64,000 nucleotides of DNA from Streptomyces sp. CB01580 (GTDB lineage Bacteria > Actinomycetota > Actinomycetes > Streptomycetales > Streptomycetaceae). Positions 45,222-53,593 of the stretch are shown piece by piece. Each line of letters opens with the position of its first letter. Position 1 is the stretch's first letter. Under the pieces are notes generated by a model, which saw only the letters and a program-made list of their open reading frames with translations, searched no databases and was not told the origin of the DNA. The translations under genes and the position numbers were made by a program. The stretch lies in assembly GCF_001905795.1 (NCBI RefSeq), contig NZ_LIXJ01000016.1, positions 63,550 through 127,549 on the forward strand, given 5' to 3'.

Positions 45222-46291
45222 TTCGCCACCTCCTTGGTGAGCGGTGCGGGGGTGCCCCCGGTGGTTGTCCCGGCGGTGTTCCCGGCGCCGTCGGTCACGA
45301 CCTCGGCCTGGAGCCCCTGTTCGCGCAGGAAGCCGATCGGGACGACGTTCTCGTCGAAGCCGCCGGGCAGTTCGATGCGCATCCGGCCGATCTGCTTGCC
45401 ACCGACGGTGTCCATCGCGGCGCCCAGGATCGAGATGTCGATGTTGTACGTGCGGGAGAGCTGGGAGATCACCGGCTGGGTGGCGGCCTCGCCGTGGAAG
45501 GTGACGTCGACGACCGTGCGGTCGGGGCCGGAGGGCGTACCGCCGACGGGGAAGAGTTCGCGGGCCAGCTCGGAGCCGGGGGTGGCCAGCAGTTCGGAGA
45601 CGGTGCCGGACTCGACGACGCGCCCCTTGCGCATCAGTGCGGCGGAGTCGCAGACCGTCTTGACGACGTCCATCTCGTGCGTGATGAGCAGCACGGTCAG
45701 GCCGAGTTGCTGGTTGAGGTCGCGCAGCAGCTGGAGGATGGAGCGGGTGGTCTCGGGGTCGAGCGCCGACGTGGCCTCGTCGGAGAGCAGCACCTTGGGG
45801 TCCCCGGCGAGGGCGCGGGCGATGCCGACGCGCTGCTTCTGGCCTCCGGAGAGCTGGCCGGGGTACGCCCTGGCCTTGTCGGCGAGGCCGACCAGGCCGA
45901 GGAGTTCGAGGGCCTTGCGGGACCGGTCCCTGGCGCCGACACCGAGGATCTCCAGCGGCAGTTCGACGTTGGCCTGGACGGTGCGGGAGGCCAGCAGGTT
46001 GAAGTGCTGGAAGACCATGCCGATGCGGCTGCGCGCCTCGCGCAGCTCCTTCCCGGCCCGCCGTCCCCGGCCGGCGAGGGCGGTGAGGTCCTGTCCGGCC
46101 ACGGTCACGGTGCCCGACGTGGGGCGTTCCAGGAGGTTGACGCAGCGGATGAGGGACGACTTGCCGGCGCCGCTCTGCCCGATGACGCCGTACACCTCGC
46201 CCTCGCGGACGTGCAGGTCGACGCCGTCCAGCGCGGTGACCTCACGGCCGCGCGCCTGATAGACCTTCGTGAGGCCCGTAGTGGTGATCAC
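45218..46291 (-). CDS. metN: Methionine ABC transporter ATPase MetN
   Basis: 357 residues from GTG (VITTTGLTKVYQARG). Walker A GQSGAGKSS, signature LSGGQKQRVGIARAL, Walker B VLLSDEATSALD and H-loop LLITHEMDVV are intact. The C-terminal NIL domain (about 265-345; TVVDVTFHGEAATQPVISQL) senses internal methionine and inhibits transport in E. coli MetN. The open frame continues upstream, but the residues there lack similarity. A possible leader peptide lies 213 nt upstream. Confidence 0.95.
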   Translation of the reverse strand: MITTTGLTKVYQARGREVTALDGVDLHVREGEVYGVIGQSGAGKSSLIRCVNLLERPTSGTVTVAGQDLTALAGRGRRAGKELREARSRIGMVFQHFNLLASRTVQANVELPLEILGVGARDRSRKALELLGLVGLADKARAYPGQLSGGQKQRVGIARALAGDPKVLLSDEATSALDPETTRSILQLLRDLNQQLGLTVLLITHEMDVVKTVCDSAALMRKGRVVESGTVSELLATPGSELARELFPVGGTPSGPDRTVVDVTFHGEAATQPVISQLSRTYNIDISILGAAMDTVGGKQIGRMRIELPGGFDENVVPIGFLREQGLQAEVVTDGAGNTAGTTTGGTPAPLTKEVAK

Positions 46292-46503
46292 AGGGTTTCC
46301 GTCACTGTCGAGTGCGCGGCGCGATGTCCGCCGGGCACGGGGCATTCGTCTGATGAGACCTGTTCGGACGTCCCGAGCGGGGCCGGGCACGGTCGCGAGG
46401 CATGTGATGGCCGGGGCGGCGGTGCACGGAAGGGCTCGTTCCGCTGGGTGCGGACGGCGCGGGCTCGGTCTCGCTTCGGGGCGCGAGGATCGGGCGGGGG
46501 CCC

Positions 46504-46590
46504 TCAGAAGGTGCGCATTCGACACATACGACGAACACCGGGCGTCATGTTCGCCTCGGTCGCAAGGGTGCGGCTGCTCGTCGTGGTCAT
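46504..46590 (-). CDS. Possible Met/Cys leader peptide upstream of metN
   Basis: A 28-codon minus-strand ORF ends MTPGVRRMCRMRTF before TGA. The likelier start is the internal ATG at 46548, which has GAGGCGAAC just upstream and gives a 14-residue peptide with Met and Cys codons near its end. Its place ahead of a methionine transport operon suggests translational attenuation. I found no strong terminator stem in the 212 nt before metN, so the mechanism is not shown. Confidence 0.4.
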   Translation of the reverse strand: MTTTSSRTLATEANMTPGVRRMCRMRTF

Positions 46591-46932
46591 GTCCCAAGTA
46601 AAACAGATGTCAGATTCCGCCCGGCCGATACGTCCGGATGGCGGACAGCCGTGGACACTCGGGCCGACCCGCTCCCGCGCTCACCACGATTCCTGCTTCT
46701 GGGGCCGTGACCTGCACAAATGCGGCCGGGCACGTGCTGTCTGCGCCATGCGCCGCAGGCCCGTCGGCGGTGCACGCTGTGGTCAAGGCCACGATCCGGG
46801 GCGAGGGCCGCCACCGCGGTCCGTACATCCGGCGGGCGCCGGCGGGGCGACTCGGCCCGGTCCGCGCGGGACCGGTCGGTGTCGGACGGGGGCGCACGCG
46901 GGGCGTCGTCTTCCCCGTAATACCCTCGCTTC
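46591..46932. other. Divergent intergenic region, metN leader / small membrane gene
   Basis: 342 bp. An AT-richer patch (about 46595-46625) lies just upstream of the leader ORF and is the likely promoter area of the met operon. No further gene is supported. Confidence 0.4.
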
Positions 46933-47292
46933 ATGCTTGACGCCCTGACGGTCGCGGTCGCCGTGTCCGCGCTCGCCCTCGCCGCCTGGTGCGGACTGGC
47001 CGCGTACCGGGACCAGCCGACCAAGGACTGGCACTTCATCGGGATGGCCGTGGTCCTGCTGCTGGCACTGGCCCAGTTGGTGGTGGGCATCGTGCGGCTG
47101 GCCCGCGGCGAGCGGCCGGAGCAGGGTACGGCGATCTTCATCGCCTATCTGGCCGGGGCCTTCCTCGCCGTGCCCGCGGCCGGTTTCCTGTCGCTCAGCG
47201 AGCGGACCCGGTGGGGTTCGGTGACGGTGTCGGCGGGAGCGGTCGTGCTGGCCGTACTCGAAGTACGGCTCTACGACATCTGGGGAAACTGA
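46933..47292 (+). CDS. Small membrane protein, four helices
   Basis: 119 residues starting MLDALTVAVAVSALAL. Four hydrophobic segments are visible (1-25, 35-55, 65-85, 92-112), ending VLEVRLYDIWGN. No family motif recognised. The next membrane gene starts 25 nt after its stop, so the pair is probably an operon. Confidence 0.75.
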   Translation: MLDALTVAVAVSALALAAWCGLAAYRDQPTKDWHFIGMAVVLLLALAQLVVGIVRLARGERPEQGTAIFIAYLAGAFLAVPAAGFLSLSERTRWGSVTVSAGAVVLAVLEVRLYDIWGN

Positions 47293-47317
47293 CCGTGGAC
47301 AAGTGGGGAAACCGACC

Positions 47318-47755
47318 GTGACCGACACCGACCGCACCCCCGCGACGGACTCCGCCGAGCAGCGGCCCTTCGACCTCGGCACCGGTCCCGGCCGGGTGCT
47401 GCTCTGGTTCTACGGGGTCTTCACCGTCGCCGCGGCGTCCCGTTCGATCGTGCAGATGATCCTGGACTTCGACAAGGCGCCGCTCGCCTACGTGCTGTCG
47501 GCCTGTGCCGCTGTCGTCTACGGGTTCATCACGTACTCGCTGGCGCGCGGCGGCGAGCGGGCGCGCAGGTCGGCGCTGGTGTGCTGCGCCGCCGAGCTGC
47601 TGGGTGTGCTGGTCGTCGGGACCTGGACGATGGTGGCGCCCTCGGCGTTCCCGGACGCCACCGTCTGGTCCGACTTCGGGATGGGCTACCTGTTCATTCC
47701 GGTGATCCTGCCGGTCACCGGAATGATCTGGCTGCGCCGCGCGAAGAGCGCGTGA
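47318..47755 (+). CDS. Small membrane protein, probable partner of the preceding gene
   Basis: 145 residues from GTG at 47318 (VTDTDRTPATDS), with GGGGAAACCGACC upstream; a GTG five codons earlier is possible. A soluble N-terminus is followed by four hydrophobic segments (VLLWFYGVFTVAAASRS, AYVLSACAAVVYGFITYSLA, LLGVLVVGTWTMVAP, YLFIPVILPVTGMIWL). Function unknown. The intergenic sequence shows a short near-duplicate of TGGGGAAACTGACCGTG. Confidence 0.75.
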   Translation: MTDTDRTPATDSAEQRPFDLGTGPGRVLLWFYGVFTVAAASRSIVQMILDFDKAPLAYVLSACAAVVYGFITYSLARGGERARRSALVCCAAELLGVLVVGTWTMVAPSAFPDATVWSDFGMGYLFIPVILPVTGMIWLRRAKSA

Positions 47756-47844
47756 CCGCGGGTGCGCGCCGGGCGGAACCGGTGCGCACCGCGCCGGCCC
47801 CCGTACCCCGCCGCGCCCTTGCCCGTCCGCCCCGTGCCCGGTGT

Positions 47845-48348
47845 CTACGCGCTGGCCACGTACACGGGAGCGGTCGCGTCCTTCTCCAGCAGGACCATCC
47901 GGACGCCGTCCCGTCCGGTCTCGTTGCCCACCGCGGCGTATCCAGCGCGCTGGTACAGCCGGAGGTTGTTCTCGCTGCGATGCCCGGTGCACAGCAGGAA
48001 GCGGGTGGCCGACCGCTCGTCGACGAGTCCTGATTCGGCCGCCCGCAGCAACCGGGCGCCGAGCCCGTGTCCCCGGAGCCGGGGATGGACGCAGAGCCTG
48101 CCGATCCGGCCGGTGCCGTCCTCGTCGGTGAACCCGCGGACCGAACCGACGACCTCGTCCCCCAGGCGCGCCACGAACACCAGTTGTGTGGCGATCTCGG
48201 CGCGTACCGAGTCGAGCGTCTGGACGAGCGGATCGATGCGGTAGTTGCCGTACAGCTCGGCCTCGCCCTGGAAACAGAGGTACTGAAGTTTCAGGATCTC
48301 TTCGGCGTCCTGTGCCGTCGCCGCCGAGATGATCACGCTCATGCCCAT
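47845..48348 (-). CDS. GNAT-family acetyltransferase (internal start)
   Basis: If translated separately, the 167-residue product begins MGMSVIISAATAQDAEE, with GGAGG 9 nt upstream. It shows a complete GNAT fold: LGDEVVGSVRGFTDEDG, RIGRLCVHPRLRGHGLGARLL (acetyl-CoA loop) and ENNLRLYQRAGYAAVG. Substrate unknown. There is no stop codon between this gene and the sigma-like region upstream, so it is also the C-terminal part of a longer frame. Confidence 0.8.
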   Translation of the reverse strand: MGMSVIISAATAQDAEEILKLQYLCFQGEAELYGNYRIDPLVQTLDSVRAEIATQLVFVARLGDEVVGSVRGFTDEDGTGRIGRLCVHPRLRGHGLGARLLRAAESGLVDERSATRFLLCTGHRSENNLRLYQRAGYAAVGNETGRDGVRMVLLEKDATAPVYVASA

Positions 48349-48951
48349 GTGCGCATGCCTCCGCCCACCTGATCCACCGGTTGTCTCACGCTCCCTTCCC
48401 CGGGGGCCGGGAGCGACAACCTCCGCCGCGAGCATTCTGCGCAGACATCCAAGGCATCGGGAACGGATAGGGCCCAAACTCCCCTGTGACATACCCAACT
48501 TCCCTGCGATTTCCCGGTAGGTCGGGTCCTCGGGGGCGAGCAGCGCCGCCAGCAGCCGGGCGCATCGGCCGGGCAGCCGGCCGATCGCGGCACGCAGGGC
48601 CCGGCGTTCCTCTGCGTCGAGGGCGGTCCGTTCGGGTCCATCGGACGGATCCGCGAAGGCCGCGTCGCGGTAGGGGTGTTCGCGCCGGGCGGTGCGTCGG
48701 GCCCGGCGGGCCTCCGCCCGCACGGTCTCGCGCACCCAGCGGCCGGTGTCGGCCGGTGGCCGGCCCCGCGCGAGCCGTTCCAGCAGCCGCAGCCAGACGG
48801 CCTGTTCGAGGTCGGCGGGTTCGATCGCGGCCCCGGTCGCGCAGGTGGTGGCCTCCGCCGCGGCCTCGGCGTGCACCAGCGGACGGAGGGCGTGGACGAC
48901 GGCCGCGGAAGTGGCGGTGCTCGCCGCGGCGGCAGGATCGGGAAGGGTCAT
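47845..48951 (-). CDS. ECF-sigma-like region in frame with GNAT domain (368-residue frame)
   Basis: Starts MTLPDPAAAAST. Residues about 40-110 resemble sigma region 2 (DLEQAVWLRLLERLARG, RWVRETVRAEARRARR). Residues about 115-180 resemble region 4 (LPGRCARLLAALLAPEDPTY, REIAGKLGMSQGSLGPIRSR). After ERETTGGSGGRR it runs without a stop into the GNAT domain. Either one fused protein is made, or the sigma portion is read through while GNAT starts internally. A direct sigma-acetyltransferase fusion would be unusual. A lost stop codon is an alternative. Confidence 0.7.
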   Translation of the reverse strand: MTLPDPAAAASTATSAAVVHALRPLVHAEAAAEATTCATGAAIEPADLEQAVWLRLLERLARGRPPADTGRWVRETVRAEARRARRTARREHPYRDAAFADPSDGPERTALDAEERRALRAAIGRLPGRCARLLAALLAPEDPTYREIAGKLGMSQGSLGPIRSRCLGCLRRMLAAEVVAPGPRGRERETTGGSGGRRHAHMGMSVIISAATAQDAEEILKLQYLCFQGEAELYGNYRIDPLVQTLDSVRAEIATQLVFVARLGDEVVGSVRGFTDEDGTGRIGRLCVHPRLRGHGLGARLLRAAESGLVDERSATRFLLCTGHRSENNLRLYQRAGYAAVGNETGRDGVRMVLLEKDATAPVYVASA

Positions 48952-49061
48952 GCCCCAACCAACTCCCCCGCCCCGACAACCGGTCGCCCGGTCCGGCGCT
49001 CACCACCCGACCGGGGCATTCCCCGGCCGGGCGGTGACGACGTCCCGCGTACGGGCCGGTG

Positions 49062-50252
49062 TCACCTGGCGGCGAAGTCCGCCGCGGCGAGAAGGGCGGT
49101 GTCCGGGTTGTCGGCGAAGATGCCGTCGATCCCCGTCTCGAAGTACGTCCGGAAGGCGCCGAACGCGTCGCCGTACGCGGCGGGGTCCGTGCCGCGCCGG
49201 AAGTCGGCCGGCAGGAAGGAGTTCTCGTTGCGCATGGTGTACGGGTGGAGGACCAGGCCATGGGCGTGCGCGTCCCGCACCAGGGTGGTCGGCCCGGTGA
49301 GCCGCCCGGAGGCGTCCTTGGGGATGATCAGGTCCAGGGTGGGTCCTATGCCCTGGGCGTAGGAGGCGATCCACTTCAGCCCCTCGGGCTTCACCAGGTC
49401 GGCGACGGTGCGCGGGTCGCCCGACGCGACGAAGTCCCAGGGCCGCTCGGACGGCCCGGAGAGCAGGACGACGCCCGGCGTGGCGACGAGCCGGGAGAGT
49501 CGCTGGATGCTGCTGGGCTCGAAGGACTGGAGGATGAGCGGCGCGTTGCGACGGTGGCGGTTGTAGCGGCGCAGCAGCTTGGCGAGGGGCTCCTCCAGGC
49601 CGAGGCCCAGACCTCGGAAGTAGGTGGGGTGCTTGGTCTCGACGTACAGCCAGACCGGCCTTCCGCGCCGACGGCCCTCGCGGTCGGCCCAGCGCAGGAC
49701 CTCCTCGAAGGTGGGGACCTCCCAGCGGCCGTCGTAGAGCGTGTTCTTCTGCCGGGTGCCAGGGATGCGCTCCTTGGCCCGCAGCGTCTTCAGTTCGGCG
49801 AGGGTGAAGTCCTCGGTGAACCAGCCGGTGAGCGAGACCCCGTCGACCGTCTTGGTGGTCCGACGGCTCACGAACTCGGGGTGCGCGGCGACATCGGTGG
49901 TGGCGGTGATGTCGTTCTCGTGACGGCAGACGAGATGGCCGTCCTTGGTCGGTACCAGGTCCTGCTCGATGACGTGCGCCCCCATGTCGAGCGCGAGCTG
50001 GTAGGAGCCCAGGGTGTGCTCGGGCCGGTAGCCGCTGGCGCCCCGGTGCCCGATGACGGTGGGCACCGGCAGGTCGAGGCGGAAGCCGTGTCCCGTGCCC
50101 GGCCGGCCCGTCCGTTCGGCGGCGTCGCGGCCGGTCGTGCCGGCGGCCTCGGCCGTTCCGCCGGCGAGTCCGAGGGCGGCCGTGCCCAGGACGGCGGCCC
50201 CCGCCCCCAGCATCGTTCTGCGGCCGGGACCCGCCTGCGCGCGCTCTGTCAT
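49062..50252 (-). CDS. Secreted glycerophosphodiester phosphodiesterase
   Basis: 396 residues starting MTERAQAGPGRRTML behind GAGGAGCATTC. The N-terminus is a Tat-type signal (RR, then hydrophobic LGAGAAVLGTAALGLAGG, cleavage after AEAA). The GDPD core has HRGASGYRPEHTLGSYQLAL and EQDLVPTKDGHLVCRHE, the metal and active-site His/Glu/Asp set, then VWLYVETKHP and IDGIFADNPDTALLA. It hydrolyses glycerophosphodiesters to glycerol 3-phosphate outside the cell, so it may feed phosphate or carbon supply. Confidence 0.93.
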   Translation of the reverse strand: MTERAQAGPGRRTMLGAGAAVLGTAALGLAGGTAEAAGTTGRDAAERTGRPGTGHGFRLDLPVPTVIGHRGASGYRPEHTLGSYQLALDMGAHVIEQDLVPTKDGHLVCRHENDITATTDVAAHPEFVSRRTTKTVDGVSLTGWFTEDFTLAELKTLRAKERIPGTRQKNTLYDGRWEVPTFEEVLRWADREGRRRGRPVWLYVETKHPTYFRGLGLGLEEPLAKLLRRYNRHRRNAPLILQSFEPSSIQRLSRLVATPGVVLLSGPSERPWDFVASGDPRTVADLVKPEGLKWIASYAQGIGPTLDLIIPKDASGRLTGPTTLVRDAHAHGLVLHPYTMRNENSFLPADFRRGTDPAAYGDAFGAFRTYFETGIDGIFADNPDTALLAAADFAAR

Positions 50253-50486
50253 GAATGCTCCTCGCGTGTGATGTCTCGCACCTGTCGGACGCGGGCCGAG
50301 CGTAGGCAGTCGTACCGTCGAGGGAGCGGCAGCCGGACGAACTTGGCGCAAACACGTGTCAACGTCCGGTATCCGTTGGATGAACCCGACGTGCGGTCTG
50401 CGGGTACCCGCGAGTATCGTCCTCACCTGCATGGACCGTCACGATCCCGCGCCCCGGCCGGCCCGGCCGCTACACCGGAGGAACCG

Positions 50487-51158
50487 TTGTCCCGACTCGC
50501 GCTCATCAAGGCAGTGCTCGGACCGTTTTTGCGCCTGATGTTCCGCCCCCAGGTGGAGGGCGCGGAGAACATCCCCGGGGACGGTCCGGTGATCCTCGCG
50601 GGCAACCACCTGACGTTCATCGACTCCATGATCATGCCGATCTGCTGCGACCGGCCGGTGTTCTACATCGGCAAGGACGAGTACGTGAAGGGCAAGGGGC
50701 TCAAGGGCCGCGCGATGGCCTGGTTCTTCACGGGCTGCGGCATGATCCCGGTGGACCGGGACGGCGGCCGGGGCGGTGTCGCCGCGCTGATGACGGGCCG
50801 TCGGGTGCTGGAGGAGGGCAAGGCCTTCGCCATCTACCCGGAGGGCACCCGGTCCCCCGACGGCCGGCTCTACCGGGGCCGTACCGGCATCGCTCGGCTG
50901 ACGCTGATGACGGGCGCGCCCGTGGTGCCGTTCGCGGTGATCGGCACGGACAAGCTGCAGCCCACCGGCGCCGGTCTGCCGCGCCCCGGGAAGGTGACGG
51001 TCCGTTTCGGCGAGCCGATGGAATTCTCCCGCTACGAGGGCATGGACCGGGACCGCTATGTGCTGCGGGCGGTGACCGACTCCGTGATGGCCGAGGTGAT
51101 GCGGCTGTCCGGTCAGGAGTACGTCGACGTGTACGCAACGAAGGCCAAGGCCGCGTGA
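50487..51158 (+). CDS. 1-acyl-sn-glycerol-3-phosphate acyltransferase (PlsC type)
   Basis: 223 residues from a TTG start (LSRLALIKAVLG) with a perfect GGAGG at 5 nt spacing; the start is chosen because of this site. Motif I is NHLTFID (NHxxxxD), motif III EGTRSPDG, and GAPVVPFAVIG is motif IV. A hydrophobic segment around MAWFFTGCGMIPV associates it with the membrane. It makes phosphatidic acid or a related lipid. Several paralogues are normal in Streptomyces. Confidence 0.92.
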   Translation: MSRLALIKAVLGPFLRLMFRPQVEGAENIPGDGPVILAGNHLTFIDSMIMPICCDRPVFYIGKDEYVKGKGLKGRAMAWFFTGCGMIPVDRDGGRGGVAALMTGRRVLEEGKAFAIYPEGTRSPDGRLYRGRTGIARLTLMTGAPVVPFAVIGTDKLQPTGAGLPRPGKVTVRFGEPMEFSRYEGMDRDRYVLRAVTDSVMAEVMRLSGQEYVDVYATKAKAA

Positions 51159-51179
51159 GCTGACGCACGGCAGAGCGAG

Positions 51180-51213
51180 GGGGTCCGTACCCGGTGTGGG
51201 TACGGACCCCTTT
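51180..51213 (+). terminator. Terminator after plsC-like gene
   Basis: Perfect 13-bp stem GGGGTCCGTACCC with a 5-nt loop and a TTT tail, 22 nt after the stop. Confidence 0.85.
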
Positions 51214-51351
51214 CGTGTGCGCACCGCCCGGATTTCGTGTGCGTGCCGCCGGTACGCCCGACGCTCCTGCTGCGCGGGCGGACGGCGGGCCGCCACTCGG
51301 GCGCGGCCGGGGCGCTGAGCCGCCGCTCGGGGCGGCCGGCGCGGTGGGCGG

Positions 51352-52896
51352 CTACTCGGGCACGATGCCTTCCGCCAGCTTCTGGCCGCGCAGCAGGAAC
51401 CAGGCCGCGACGGCGGTCGCCAGCAGGACCGCCGCGCCCGCGCCCGCCGCGAGCCGCAGCCCCTCGACGAACGCCTCCTGCCCCGCGGCGACCAGTGCGT
51501 CGGCCTGCGGCGCCGGTAGGCCGTGGGCCGCTTCGACGGCCCCGCCCAGTGAGTCGTGGGCGGCTGCCGCGGCGGCGGCCGGGATGCCTTCCGGGGTGAC
51601 GAAGTCCTGGTAGACGCCGGTGACGACGGAGCCGAGCAGGGCGATGCCGAGGGCCGCGCCGAGTTCGTACGCCGTCTCGGAGACCGCGCCCGCGGCGCCC
51701 GCCTGCTCCTTCGGGACGCTGGAGAGGATCACGTCCGCGGTGACGGTGAACGCGAACCCCGCGCCGACGCCGACGACCAGCAGCACGGCACCGATCAGCG
51801 GATAGCCGGTCTCCTTGTGGATCACGGTGACCGCGGCGAGCGCCAGCCCGATCGCGCCGAGACCGCCGGACACCACCGCGCGCACCGAGTAGTGGCGGGC
51901 CACCCGCCCGGCGACCAGACCCGCGACGACGGCCCCGACCGTCGCGGGCAGTTCGGCGAGTCCCGCCTCCAGCGGTCGGCGGTCCTGCACCAGTTGCAGG
52001 AACTGGGACAGGAAGAAGACCAGACCGGACAGGCCGAGGATGGTCAGCAGGTCCGCGAGGACCGCGCCGGAGAAGCCGCGGTGGTGGAAGAGGCGCATGT
52101 CCAGCAGCGGCGCGGGAAGCGTGAGCTGTCTGCGTACGAACCAGCCGAGCGCGGCCAGACCGCCGAGACCGGCGACGGACGCACCCCAGCCCAGCCCGTG
52201 CGCGGCCAACTCCTTGACGGCGTACACGACACCGATCATGCCGAGGAACGACAGCGCCACACTGCCCAGGTCCCAGGGTCCCGGGGCCGGGTTCTTCGAT
52301 TCGGGGATCATCCTGGCGCCGACGACGACCAGGACGGCCATGACGGGCAGGTTGATCAGGAAGACCGAGCCCCACCAGAAGTGCTCCAGGAGGAACCCGC
52401 CGACGACGGGACCGACGGCCGCGCCCGCCGAGGCCATGGCTCCCCAGATGCCGATGGCGAGACTGCGTTCGCGCGGATCGTGGAAGAGGTTGCGGATCAG
52501 GGCGAGCGTGGACGGCATCAGGGTGGCGCCCGCGACCCCGAGCAGCGCCCTGGCCGCGATCATCATCTCGGGGCTGCTCGCGTACGCGTTGAGCACGGAG
52601 ACCGCGCCGAAGGCGATCGCCCCGCACAGCAGCAGCTTCTTGCGGCCGATGCGGTCGCCGAGGCTCCCCATGGAGACCAGGAGACCGGCGATGACGAAGG
52701 AGTAGACGTCGCCGATCCAGAGCAGCTGGGTGCCGGACGGCTTGAGGTCCTCGGTGAGGAACGGGGTGGCGAGACCCAGGACGGTGGCGTCGACGGCCAC
52801 GAGCAGCACCGCGAGGACGAGGACGGCCAGGGCGATCCACCGCCCCGGCCGCCGCAGTTCCCGAGGGGCTTGCACGTGCTGGTCGAGTGTGCTCAT
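51352..52896 (-). CDS. MFS drug-efflux transporter (DHA2, 14-helix type)
   Basis: 514 residues, MSTLDQHVQAPRELRR. About fourteen hydrophobic helices. Motif A is GSLGDRIGRKKLLL and motif C appears as GVAGATLMPSTLALI plus GAAVGPVVGGFLLEHFWWG. The pattern fits proton-driven export of cationic or antibiotic-like compounds. It is the second gene of a TetR-MFS operon, overlapping the tetR stop by 4 nt, so it should be under that regulator. Substrate unknown. Confidence 0.93.
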   Translation of the reverse strand: MSTLDQHVQAPRELRRPGRWIALAVLVLAVLLVAVDATVLGLATPFLTEDLKPSGTQLLWIGDVYSFVIAGLLVSMGSLGDRIGRKKLLLCGAIAFGAVSVLNAYASSPEMMIAARALLGVAGATLMPSTLALIRNLFHDPRERSLAIGIWGAMASAGAAVGPVVGGFLLEHFWWGSVFLINLPVMAVLVVVGARMIPESKNPAPGPWDLGSVALSFLGMIGVVYAVKELAAHGLGWGASVAGLGGLAALGWFVRRQLTLPAPLLDMRLFHHRGFSGAVLADLLTILGLSGLVFFLSQFLQLVQDRRPLEAGLAELPATVGAVVAGLVAGRVARHYSVRAVVSGGLGAIGLALAAVTVIHKETGYPLIGAVLLVVGVGAGFAFTVTADVILSSVPKEQAGAAGAVSETAYELGAALGIALLGSVVTGVYQDFVTPEGIPAAAAAAAHDSLGGAVEAAHGLPAPQADALVAAGQEAFVEGLRLAAGAGAAVLLATAVAAWFLLRGQKLAEGIVPE

Positions 52897-53444
52897 CGTT
52901 CTACGCTCCGACGCGCGCCGCCGAGCAGCAACTCGACGATCATGTACTGGAAGTCCTGCCCGGCGATCCGGCCCGCCTGAACGGCCCAGGCCCCGGTGGA
53001 GAAGAGTCCGTAGAGGGTCTCGGTCAGCCAGGCGGGGGTGAGGTCGATCCGGAACTCGCCGCGTTCCTGGCCGCGCCGGAAGAAGGCGGCGACCCTGGCG
53101 TCCAGCCGGTTCCAGCCCTCGTTCAGCTCGTCGCCCTCGAAGAGCTGGTTCTCCGTGACGAGGAAGGACAGCAGCCCGGCACTCGGCTCCACGGCCGCGA
53201 CCAGCCTCCGCAGCGCCTCCTCGGACGTGCCCTCGTCGAGCGCGGCGGCGTCGAGCGCGGCCTCGAATTCCCGGATGCCCAGGTCTTCCAACGCCCTGAC
53301 CAGGGCATCCCGTCCCGCGAAGTGCCGGTGCAGGGTGGCGCGCCCGATGCCCGCGGCCCGAGCGACCTCGTCCATGGTGGCGGTCGATTTTCGGGTCAGC
53401 AGCGCGGCGGCGCTGCGGAGCACCTGTTCACGGTCGAGTCTCAT
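52893..53444 (-). CDS. TetR-family repressor
   Basis: 183 residues starting MRLDREQVLRSAAALL; a possible start nine codons upstream overlaps the operator. The helix-turn-helix is MDEVARAAGIGRATLHRHFA (about residues 22-41). The C-terminal ligand-binding domain ends YMIVELLLGGARRSVER. The short leader and the palindrome 19 nt upstream of the ATG point to autoregulation of tetR and the efflux gene. Confidence 0.93.
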   Translation of the reverse strand: MRLDREQVLRSAAALLTRKSTATMDEVARAAGIGRATLHRHFAGRDALVRALEDLGIREFEAALDAAALDEGTSEEALRRLVAAVEPSAGLLSFLVTENQLFEGDELNEGWNRLDARVAAFFRRGQERGEFRIDLTPAWLTETLYGLFSTGAWAVQAGRIAGQDFQYMIVELLLGGARRSVER

Positions 53445-53462
53445 GAGACGACGATAAACCAT

Positions 53463-53482
53463 ATGAGACAAATATGTCTCAT
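53463..53482. promoter_or_regulatory. Palindromic operator of the TetR-MFS operon
   Basis: Perfect 8-bp inverted arms ATGAGACA and TGTCTCAT around AATA. It lies in an AT-rich stretch upstream of tetR and also between tetR and the divergent HAD-like gene, so it may control both. This is a typical TetR-operator layout. Confidence 0.75.
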
Positions 53483-53593
53483 CGAGGATCGTCGTCCGTA
53501 CCGAGGGAGACCATCGCCCGTACCGAGCGGCCCGTCGCCCCGCGCGCTACGGGACCGTCGCCACCGCGGCGGACGGAAGAGGACCATGTCGGT

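Noticed and set aside
46292-46503. Possible SAM riboswitch ahead of metN
   Set aside because: Only weak 4-5 bp stems were visible and no recognisable SAM-family core.
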